Origin: Arsukibacterium ikkense
GTDB taxonomy: Bacteria > Pseudomonadota > Gammaproteobacteria > Enterobacterales > Alteromonadaceae
Reading direction: 5' to 3'
NCBI RefSeq assembly: GCF_000987775.1
Contig: NZ_LAHO01000001.1
Span: 248,001-312,000, forward strand
DNA length: 64,000 nt
Shown: positions 57,569 to 64,000 of the stretch, piece by piece
How positions within the stretch are numbered: position 1 is the stretch's first letter
Layout of the letters: each line of letters starts with the position of its first letter
The notes under the pieces: generated by a model
Told to the model about the DNA's origin: nothing
What the model saw: only the letters and a program-made list of their open reading frames with translations
Database searches by the model: none
Program-made: the position numbers and the translations under genes

Positions 57569-58126
57569 ATGTTACGACGTTATTTTATTAGTGATGACCT
57601 TGATGATCTGGAAGCGGTTGAACAGGAACTGGAGCAGCAGGGACTGGTTACGCCGCAAATCCATATATTAAGTGAACAGGATGCCAATGTTGAGCTTCAC
57701 CATCTGCACGAAGTATCACCGGTGTTGAAAAGCGACGTGGTGCGTGCCACTGAAGTGGGGGCGGTAATTGGGGTAATTGGGGCGGCACTGGTGTTAATTG
57801 TTGCTTATGCGATGGGCTGGACAGCATCGGCCGCAGGCTGGGTGCCTTTTGTTTTTCTGGCAGTAGTGGTGCTGGGCTTTTGCACCTGGGAAGGTGGCTT
57901 TATTGGTATTCAGGAACCGAATATCCACTTTAAGCGGTTTCAGGAAATCTTGAAACAAGGCAAACATGTATTGTTTGTCGATGTTGCGCCAGAGCATGAA
58001 AGGGTCCTGAAAAAAGTAGTTCGCCGTCACCCAAGACTGCAGCTTGCCGGCACTGGTAAAGCAACCCCAGGTTGGGTAATCCGGGTGCAGGTGTATTTCC
58101 GGCGATTTATGAAGGCCATGCCATAA
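57569..58126 (+). CDS. Unknown inner-membrane protein with a central hydrophobic hairpin
   Basis: A 185-residue protein I cannot assign. The ATG at 57569 follows a strong TTGGAGG. It has a soluble acidic N terminus (MLRRYFISDDLDDLEAVEQELEQQGL, and LSEQDANVELHHLHEVSPV), two adjacent membrane helices near residues 70-112 rich in Val and Ala, and a basic C terminus (ERVLKKVVRRHPRLQLAG). The N-terminal style resembles proteins with a DUF1269-like or glycine-zipper-like hairpin. It lies 128 bases before the cytochrome oxidase operon but a separate promoter is likely. Confidence 0.75.
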   Translation: MLRRYFISDDLDDLEAVEQELEQQGLVTPQIHILSEQDANVELHHLHEVSPVLKSDVVRATEVGAVIGVIGAALVLIVAYAMGWTASAAGWVPFVFLAVVVLGFCTWEGGFIGIQEPNIHFKRFQEILKQGKHVLFVDVAPEHERVLKKVVRRHPRLQLAGTGKATPGWVIRVQVYFRRFMKAMP

Positions 58127-58254
58127 AAGCCTTTTTTTAGCCTATAGTTAGTGGCGTGAACAAGTTGTGTGCTGTGTAACGTTGTATGTTCTGAAGCCTT
58201 TTTGATGTGTTGAAGTAGAAACAGGTACTTTACAGATTAAGGAATCACAACTTT

Positions 58255-59652
58255 ATGGCGATCACCCTGATTATTCTGTTGCTGATTGCAGGCTCAGTTA
58301 TCTTCCATTTTACCAGTGTCTGGTGGTTTACTCCCCTTGCATCTCACTGGTCGGCTATTGACACCACCATCAATATTACTATCTGGATTACCGGCGTGGT
58401 GTTTATTGCGGTGAATCTTTTTCTGGCATACGCCATTTATCGTTATCGCTATAAAGCCGGTGCACGTGCCGACTATCAACCCGAAAACAAAAAGCTGGAA
58501 GGCTGGTTGCTACTGGTTACCAGTATTGGTATTGCAGCGATGCTGGCGCCGGGTTTGTATGTATGGGGGCAGTTTGTCAGCCCGCCAGCTGACGCCACGG
58601 TGGTTGAGGCGGTAGGCCAGCAATGGCATTGGCGTTTCAGATTGCCCGGTGCGGATGGCCAGTTGGGTAAAGCCGATGTCAGGGCCAGCAGTGAGCTTAA
58701 CCCACTAGGGCTGGATCCGAATGACCCGGCTGGCATGGATGACCTTATTATTGATAGTCACGAGCTGGTGCTGGAGCTGAATAAGCCGGTAAAAGTGTTA
58801 CTGCGCTCAAACGATGTGTTGCATAACTTTGCGGTGCCGCAGTTTAGGGTGAAAATGGATTTGGTGCCTGGAACCGTGAGTTATGTCTGGTTTATCCCGA
58901 CTGTGGTTGGTCAGTTTGACATTTTATGTGAAGAACTCTGTGGCATTGGTCATTTTGCTATGCGCGGCCGGGTGCTTGTCAAAGAGAGCGATGATTATCA
59001 GCAATGGCTGGCACAGCAACAAAGCTACCGCCAGTATCAGGCCCGCCTGGCTGGCGACCCTGAATTTGGCAAGGCGCATTACCAGGTATGCGCCAGTTGC
59101 CATGGTGCTCAGGGTGAGGGCAATCAGGCATTACATGCGCCGGCACTGGCCGGCCAGAGCGGTTGGTATCTGAAGCGGCAGTTACGTGCATATCAGCAAG
59201 GTTTGCGCGGTAACGCCGAGGGAGATGTGTTTGGCGCCCAGATGATAGCAATGGCGCAATTGGTGCGGGACGAGCAGGCGATAAATCACTTATTGGCTTA
59301 TATTGGCAGTTTTAACCCTAACCTGGTGCAGGCAGAGCCCGGCAACCTGCATAATGGCCAACGGCTATATCGTAACTGCAGCTACTGTCATGGCCGTAAT
59401 GGCGAAGGTATTTTTGCGATGAATGCGCCTATGCTGCATAGCCTGGAACCCTGGTATTTAACGCGACAGCTTGATTATTTTAAGCGGCAGATCCGAGGTA
59501 ATCATCCGCAGGATTTTTACGGCGCCCAGATGAGTTTAATGGCGCAGTCACTGCACTCAGAACAGGATATTGCTGATGTGGTGGCTTATATCAACAGTTT
59601 GCAACCCAAGGCGGGTTTGACGCAAGGAGACTCGAATGACAGCGAGCGCTGA
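58255..59652 (+). CDS. coxB: Cytochrome c oxidase subunit II with two fused c-type haem domains
   Basis: Electron-entry subunit of an aa3/caa3-type oxidase. The 465 residues have two N-terminal membrane helices (to about 115), a cupredoxin domain with the aromatic GQQWHWRF and the binuclear CuA site CEELCGIGHFAM, and then two cytochrome c domains with CASCH (near 281) and CSYCH (near 374). Ordinary subunit II lacks these extra haems. Electrons probably pass through the haems to CuA. The stop overlaps the coxA start by 17 bases. Confidence 0.93.
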   Translation: MAITLIILLLIAGSVIFHFTSVWWFTPLASHWSAIDTTINITIWITGVVFIAVNLFLAYAIYRYRYKAGARADYQPENKKLEGWLLLVTSIGIAAMLAPGLYVWGQFVSPPADATVVEAVGQQWHWRFRLPGADGQLGKADVRASSELNPLGLDPNDPAGMDDLIIDSHELVLELNKPVKVLLRSNDVLHNFAVPQFRVKMDLVPGTVSYVWFIPTVVGQFDILCEELCGIGHFAMRGRVLVKESDDYQQWLAQQQSYRQYQARLAGDPEFGKAHYQVCASCHGAQGEGNQALHAPALAGQSGWYLKRQLRAYQQGLRGNAEGDVFGAQMIAMAQLVRDEQAINHLLAYIGSFNPNLVQAEPGNLHNGQRLYRNCSYCHGRNGEGIFAMNAPMLHSLEPWYLTRQLDYFKRQIRGNHPQDFYGAQMSLMAQSLHSEQDIADVVAYINSLQPKAGLTQGDSNDSER

Positions 59653-61393
59653 TATAGCACATCAGGAGCACAGCAACAGTTTTCTGACTAAATACGTCTG
59701 GAGTCAGGATCATAAGGTTATCGCTATTCAGTACGGGGTTACTGCCATAATGGTTGGGGTGGTAGCATTAGTGTTATCGGCCCTGATGCGGCTGCAACTG
59801 GGCTTTCCTGATCAATTCTCGTTCATTAACCCTGCCAGCTATCTGCAGTTTGTCACTATGCATGGCATGATTATGGTGGTGTATTTGCTGACGGCCTTGC
59901 TGCTGGGTGGCTTTGGTAATTACCTGATCCCCTTGATGCTCGGCGCCAGAGATATGGTATTTCCTTATCTGAATATGCTGAGTTACTGGACCTATCTGCT
60001 CTCTGTTTTGGTGCTGATGGCCAGTTTTTTTGTGCCTGGCGGCCCGACCGGTGCCGGCTGGACCTTATACCCACCACAAGCCATATTACCGGGTACCCCG
60101 GGAAGCGAGATGGGCATTTTAATGATGCTGGTATCCTTGGGTATCTTTATTGTCGCCTTTACCATGGGCGGCCTGAACTATGTCTGTACGGTGTTGCAGG
60201 CCAGAGCCCGCGGCATGACCCTGATGCGGATGCCTCTGACCATCTGGGGTATTTTTGTTGCGACCATTATGGGCTTACTGGCGTTTCCGGCATTATTGGT
60301 CAGCGCCATTATGATGTTTCTGGACAGCGTAGCGGGTACCAGCTTTTTTATGCCGGCGATAATGTCGCTCGGTGAACAACTGGACCACGGTGGCGGCAGC
60401 CCTATTTTGTTTCAGCACTTATTCTGGTTTTTTGGCCATCCTGAGGTGTATATCGTGGCGCTGCCGGCCTTTGGTATGGTGTCGGATGTGTTGGCTACCC
60501 ATGCCCGGAAGAATATTTTCGGCTACCGGATGATGGTCTGGGCTATTGTGATTATCGGCGGCCTGAGCTTTGTGGTGTGGGCACACCATATGTATGTCAG
60601 TGGCATGAACCCATACTTCGGCTTCTTTTTTGCCACCACCACATTAATTATTGCCGTGCCAACCGCCTTAAAAGTGTACAACTGGATCCTGACCTTGTGG
60701 CGCGGCAATATTCATCTGACCGTCCCCATGCTGTTTGCCATCGGCTTTATTTTTACCTTTGTCCACGGTGGCCTCAGCGGCTTGTTTTTGGGGAACGTGG
60801 TGATTGATTTGCCGTTGTCCGACACCTACTTTGTGGTCGGCCATTTTCATATGGTGATGGGGGTATCGCCAATTATGGTGCTGTTTGCCGCTATTTATCA
60901 CTGGTTTCCGAAAATAACAGGCCGGATGCTGCATACCGGTATGGGCAAATTTCATTTCTGGGCGACCTTTGTCGGCACTTATCTGGTTTTTTTACCGATG
61001 CATTACCTGGGTTTTCTGGGTGTGCCGCGCCGTTACTTTGCCATGGGCGGCACTGACTTTATTCCAGCATCAGCCCAGTCGCTCAATGCCAGCATTACCG
61101 TGTCTGCCCTGGTTATTGCGGTCGTGCAGCTGGTATTTATTTATAACGTGATCTGGAGTCTGCGCCATGGTAAAGCGGCAGGGCATAACCCGTGGCAGGC
61201 AACGACGCTTGAGTGGCAAACGCCGGACACCCCCCCTAAGCATGGTAACTGGGGGCCAAGCGAGCCGGTGGTATATCGCTGGGCCTATGATTACAGCGTG
61301 CCAGGCGCGCGCGATGACTTTATTCCGCAGAATGTGCCTGATAGCGAGGTGGTTGTCACCGATAAACTGGCATTTGCTAAGGCGGGCACATGA
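59636..61393 (+). CDS. coxA: Cytochrome c oxidase subunit I
   Basis: Catalytic haem-copper subunit reducing O2 to water and pumping protons; 585 residues with at least 12 membrane helices. The haem a and a3 and CuB ligands are present: HGMIMVVYLL, WFFGHPEVYIVALPAFG (with the cross-linked His-Tyr and the Glu of type A1 oxidases), AHHMYVSG and VVGHFHMVMG. AAGGAG precedes the start. Stop overlaps the next gene (ATGA). Confidence 0.96.
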   Translation: MTASADIAHQEHSNSFLTKYVWSQDHKVIAIQYGVTAIMVGVVALVLSALMRLQLGFPDQFSFINPASYLQFVTMHGMIMVVYLLTALLLGGFGNYLIPLMLGARDMVFPYLNMLSYWTYLLSVLVLMASFFVPGGPTGAGWTLYPPQAILPGTPGSEMGILMMLVSLGIFIVAFTMGGLNYVCTVLQARARGMTLMRMPLTIWGIFVATIMGLLAFPALLVSAIMMFLDSVAGTSFFMPAIMSLGEQLDHGGGSPILFQHLFWFFGHPEVYIVALPAFGMVSDVLATHARKNIFGYRMMVWAIVIIGGLSFVVWAHHMYVSGMNPYFGFFFATTTLIIAVPTALKVYNWILTLWRGNIHLTVPMLFAIGFIFTFVHGGLSGLFLGNVVIDLPLSDTYFVVGHFHMVMGVSPIMVLFAAIYHWFPKITGRMLHTGMGKFHFWATFVGTYLVFLPMHYLGFLGVPRRYFAMGGTDFIPASAQSLNASITVSALVIAVVQLVFIYNVIWSLRHGKAAGHNPWQATTLEWQTPDTPPKHGNWGPSEPVVYRWAYDYSVPGARDDFIPQNVPDSEVVVTDKLAFAKAGT

Positions 61394-62088
61394 ATATCTG
61401 GCAGAAGCTAACTGATAAACCCTGGCTGGCCCAGCCAGAGGGCATGGACCCCGCCTTGCTGCAAAGTCCTGAACCCTATTGGCCGGAACGCATAGCGCTG
61501 CGCTTTTTCCTGGTGACGGCCAGTGTGGTGTTTTCACTTTTTGTGATGACACTGCTGGGCCGTTCGCAACTGCCAGATTTTCATGCGTTAGCCGGTGAGC
61601 CCTGGTTGCCGTTATCTGAGCCCCGTCAGCTATGGTGGAACAGCGCTATTTTGTTGCTCAGTAGCATAAGCATGCACCTGGGGTTGGTGTTTGCACGGCG
61701 TAGCAGGTTACACCAGGCTATGCTGGCAACGGCCTGTTCGTTACTTTTGATGCTGCTGTTTTTACTGGCGCAGTATTTGGTATGGCAGCAATTAGCCTTT
61801 GCCGGCTTTGGCTTTACGTCAAACCCTGCCAGCAATTATTTCTATTTGCTGACCGCCGTGCATGGTGTGCATCTGCTAGGAGGTATTGTGGCCGCCTGTT
61901 GGGTGTTGTGGTATTTCTGGCAACAGCAAGCTGCCAGTCATATCATCAGCAAGCTTAGCCTGAGCGTGACCTACAGCCACTTTATGCTGGTGGTTTGGTT
62001 GCTGCTATTTGCTTTACTAACCAGCCCGGCGTCCACCATCGATACGCTGGCAGCCTTATGTGGCTTTAGTGGAGGCCGCTATGACTAA
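61390..62088 (+). CDS. Cytochrome c oxidase subunit III-like protein (first copy)
   Basis: A 232-residue membrane protein with about five or six helices. Features recall subunit III: LTAVHGVHLLGGIVAACWVLWYF and VTYSHFMLVVWLLLFALL match the HxxHxxGG... region. It is more divergent than the second subunit III that follows. The layout resembles the CoxO/CoxP pair of the alternative oxidase operon of Bradyrhizobium. It overlaps coxA by four bases and the next gene by eight. Confidence 0.8.
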   Translation: MNIWQKLTDKPWLAQPEGMDPALLQSPEPYWPERIALRFFLVTASVVFSLFVMTLLGRSQLPDFHALAGEPWLPLSEPRQLWWNSAILLLSSISMHLGLVFARRSRLHQAMLATACSLLLMLLFLLAQYLVWQQLAFAGFGFTSNPASNYFYLLTAVHGVHLLGGIVAACWVLWYFWQQQAASHIISKLSLSVTYSHFMLVVWLLLFALLTSPASTIDTLAALCGFSGGRYD

Positions 62089-62755
62089 CCCGGATAAACT
62101 TAAACTGGCTGATAGTCCCTGGCAAAGTGTGGTCGCCGATTGGTCGGCCGATCAGCGCGCCTTTAAGTTGTCGTGGGGCAAGCTGATGATGTGGGTATTT
62201 CTGCTTGGCGATACTTTTATTTTCAGTATTTTCTTAATTGGCTATATGACGGTACGTATTTCAGCCACTGATAGCTGGCCAAATACCAGTGAGGTATTCG
62301 AGTTGGTCGTGTTCGGCCACACTGTGCCTTTGTTTCTGATTGCCATTATGACCTTTGTACTGATTACCAGCAGTGGCACCATGGCGATGGCAGTGAGTTG
62401 TGCTTACCGGCAGCAGAAACGCTTTGCAGTGTGGCTGATGTTATTAACGGCGCTGCTGGGGGCGTTGTTTGTTGGTATGCAAGTGTTTGAATGGAGCAAA
62501 CTGATTGAAGATGGGGTGCGGCCCTGGACCAACCCGATGGGAGCTGAACAATTTGGCGCGGCCTTTTTTATGATTACCGGCTTCCATGGCCTGCATGTGA
62601 CCGGCGGGGTAATTTATTTGCTGGTGGTGGCATGCAAACTGGCACGCGGTGATTACGATAAAAAGGGCTATGAAATCGTCGAAATAACCGGTTTGTACTG
62701 GCACTTTGTTGACCTGGTGTGGGTATTTATTTTTGCCTTCTTTTACTTATGGTGA
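62081..62755 (+). CDS. coxC: Cytochrome c oxidase subunit III (second copy)
   Basis: A 224-residue haem-copper oxidase subunit III with about five membrane helices. Typical blocks: KLMMWVFLLGDTFIFSIFLIGYM, FFMITGFHGLHVTGGVIYLL and YWHFVDLVWVFIFAFFYLW. The ATG at 62081 follows GGAGG at good spacing, so the longer frame from 62060 is not used. It overlaps the first subunit III by eight bases, which suggests coupled production of both. Confidence 0.92.
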   Translation: MTNPDKLKLADSPWQSVVADWSADQRAFKLSWGKLMMWVFLLGDTFIFSIFLIGYMTVRISATDSWPNTSEVFELVVFGHTVPLFLIAIMTFVLITSSGTMAMAVSCAYRQQKRFAVWLMLLTALLGALFVGMQVFEWSKLIEDGVRPWTNPMGAEQFGAAFFMITGFHGLHVTGGVIYLLVVACKLARGDYDKKGYEIVEITGLYWHFVDLVWVFIFAFFYLW

Positions 62756-62763
62756 GCTAAATT

Positions 62764-63084
62764 ATGAGTGTTGAATCAGCCCAGCAGCATCCGGTCAGCC
62801 TGTATTTAAAAGTATGGGGCTGGCTGTTTGTGTTAAGTTTTTTCTCTTATATGGTTGACTATCTGCAGTTGCAGGGACCATTGCGCTGGACCCTGATTCT
62901 GGTTTTCATGGTGGCAAAAGCCGGCCTGATTCTGAGTATTTTTATGCATGTGCGCTGGGAGCGGTTAAGCCTGAAGCTGGTGTTATTTTTGCCGATGTTT
63001 GCCATAGCGGTGTTTATTATTCTGATGGCCATTGAAGGCGATTACACCCAGGCTAGCCGCTTGCTGTATTTTTATAACGAGTAG
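62764..63084 (+). CDS. Cytochrome c oxidase subunit IV family protein
   Basis: A 106-residue protein with three membrane helices (LKVWGWLFVLSFFSYMVDYL, WTLILVFMVAKAGLILSIFMHV, LVLFLPMFAIAVFIILMAIEG), the pattern of the small subunit IV (CyoD/CtaF-like) that helps stabilise subunits I and III. It starts eight bases after coxC. Confidence 0.85.
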   Translation: MSVESAQQHPVSLYLKVWGWLFVLSFFSYMVDYLQLQGPLRWTLILVFMVAKAGLILSIFMHVRWERLSLKLVLFLPMFAIAVFIILMAIEGDYTQASRLLYFYNE

Positions 63085-63146
63085 TGACCTTATGCTAAGA
63101 GCAAAGCGTGGCGTTAACATCTGCAGTTTAAACTAGGGAGGTGAAC

Positions 63147-63824
63147 GTGGCCAGAAGCTGGACGCTTCGGCATAGCATAGTGCTGACCCTGTTGCTCTGC
63201 CTGGCGCTAACTGGCTATGCAGGCTGGCAGCTACTGTCGGCGCCGGCAATACCCCGCTTACAGCAGGCCAGCCTGTTACAGCGGCCGTTGCCACTGGCTG
63301 AGTTTGAGCTACTGGATCATCAGCAGCAACCCTTCACTAATGCTAATTTACTGGGCCACTGGCATTTAATCAGTTACGGTTACAGCTATTGTCCGGATAT
63401 CTGCCCGTTAACCCTGGCCAAATTAAGTAGTTTACAGTTGCAGCTGGCTCAGTGGCCAGAATTCTCCCCGTTGCAGTTGGTTTTTTATAGTGTTGACCCT
63501 AACCGTGACCGGCCGGACGTGCTGGCGCAGTATGTCGACTTCTTTGCCGGTGAGATAACAGGGGTAGTGGCTAATCCCCGCTTGCCAGCGCGCGCAGCGG
63601 CCTTTGAGCACAGTTTAGGCTTGCAGGTGCAGATTGATGCGCTGGATATAGCCCGTGGCGATTATCCGGTTAATCATGGTGTGCTGCTGTATTTACTGAA
63701 TCCGCAAGCCGAGCTACAGGCTGTTTTTACCCCAATACGGCAATACAACAAAGTACCCGAGTATGACGCTGAGTTGCTATTACAGGATTACCTGAGTATC
63801 CGACGCTATGTAGCGGCTCAGTAA
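63147..63824 (+). CDS. SCO-family copper chaperone/thiol oxidoreductase
   Basis: Periplasmic, membrane-tethered protein that inserts copper into the CuA site of subunit II, or keeps its Cys reduced. The copper motif SYCPDICPL (CxxxC) lies near residue 80, with the later conserved His in YPVNHGVLLYLL. One N-terminal helix anchors it. The GTG at 63147 has GGAGG five bases before it and is preferred to the GTG at 63141. A SCO gene at the end of this operon fits a CuA-containing subunit II. Confidence 0.9.
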   Translation: MARSWTLRHSIVLTLLLCLALTGYAGWQLLSAPAIPRLQQASLLQRPLPLAEFELLDHQQQPFTNANLLGHWHLISYGYSYCPDICPLTLAKLSSLQLQLAQWPEFSPLQLVFYSVDPNRDRPDVLAQYVDFFAGEITGVVANPRLPARAAAFEHSLGLQVQIDALDIARGDYPVNHGVLLYLLNPQAELQAVFTPIRQYNKVPEYDAELLLQDYLSIRRYVAAQ

Positions 63825-63839
63825 GGTGATGTGATAAAA

Positions 63840-63859
63840 AAGGCGCCACCAGGCGCCTT
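63840..63859 (-). terminator. Terminator of prs
   Basis: AAGGCGCC (63840-63847), loop ACCA, GGCGCCTT (63852-63859). On the minus strand the stem is followed by TTTTTT, so it ends prs; the plus-strand side has only a weak T tract. Confidence 0.85.
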
Positions 63860-63879
63860 AATAAAACCGGATAAGGGTT

Positions 63880-64000
63880 TTAGTCAAACATGGACGATAT
63901 AGATTCTTCGTTGCTGATCCGGCGAATACATTCAGCCATCAGCTCACTTAACGTTAACTGCCGCACCTTGCTGACCGCTTTCATCGCTTCCGACAATGGG
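63880..64000 (-). CDS. prs: Ribose-phosphate pyrophosphokinase, C-terminal end only
   Basis: The last 39 complete codons of prs are present. Translation gives [14 protein letters not shown] followed by [11 protein letters not shown] and a stop, nearly the same as the C terminus of E. coli Prs. The enzyme makes PRPP from ribose 5-phosphate and ATP for nucleotide, His, Trp and NAD synthesis. The rest lies beyond the window edge. Confidence 0.93.
   Translation of the reverse strand, partial: PLSEAMKAVSKVRQLTLSELMAECIRRISNEESISSMFD

Noticed and set aside
1..64000. CRISPR arrays, insertion sequences, prophage or integron elements
   Set aside because: No regularly spaced repeats, transposase, integrase or phage structural genes seen on reading both strands.

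Overview
The window reads as ordinary chromosome of a gammaproteobacterium. Gene content and order (mrdA-rlmH-rsfS-nadD-holA-lptE-leuS-ybeL, recX-alaS-csrA, ubiF beside a Met/Leu/Gln tRNA cluster, ychF-pth-rplY, anmK-mepM-tyrS) point to the Alteromonadales/Chromatiaceae group. My best guess is a relative of Rheinheimera, Alishewanella or Arsukibacterium, from synteny and protein style only. Coding density is high and no gap exceeds 300 bases. I saw no insertion sequence, prophage, integrase or CRISPR array.

Layout. 1-6567 (minus): cell-wall, ribosome and NAD genes ending the rod-shape locus: mrdA (cut by the window edge), rlmH, rsfS, nadD, holA, lptE, leuS. 6700-13979 (plus): a YbeL zinc-ribbon gene, a SulP anion transporter, a tandem universal stress protein, an NhaD Na+/H+ antiporter, a succinate-semialdehyde dehydrogenase, PnuC and a DCC-family protein. 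14179-18824: methionine synthesis, with metA behind a candidate MetJ operator and a cobalamin-dependent methionine synthase split into two overlapping genes. 18847-23437: a large hybrid sensor kinase divergent from an orphan solute-binding protein. 23642-28384: membrane protein, recX, alaS, csrA and three tRNAs. 28533-35536: pqiABC and the Na+-pumping oxaloacetate decarboxylase oadGAB. 35566-42247: anmK, mepM, tyrS, acnA. 42292-47923 (minus): an orphan solute-binding protein, a lipoprotein, and a tight SDR-MscS-AEC-GIY-YIG run. 48014-50510: rhlE and a Xre/RES toxin-antitoxin pair. 50522-52941 (minus): ppiC and the agmatine-to-putrescine genes aguA and aguB. 53105-57283: ubiF, four tRNAs, ychF, pth, rplY. 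57569-63824: an unknown membrane protein and a cytochrome c oxidase operon whose subunit II carries two fused c-type haem domains, with two subunit III genes, a subunit IV and a SCO factor. The last bases hold the 3' end of prs.

How the genes work together. Several genes deal with sodium and protons: NhaD, a SulP transporter that may import bicarbonate with Na+, and OadGAB, which exports Na+. This would suit a marine, brackish or alkaline habitat. Methionine genes metA and metH sit together, as do genes of aerobic respiration (ubiF, acnA, cox cluster). The observations most worth a second look are the split metH, the SulP-Usp-NhaD group, the double-haem CoxB oxidase with two subunit III genes, the RES toxin pair, and unexplained inverted repeats around csrA and upstream of ppiC.
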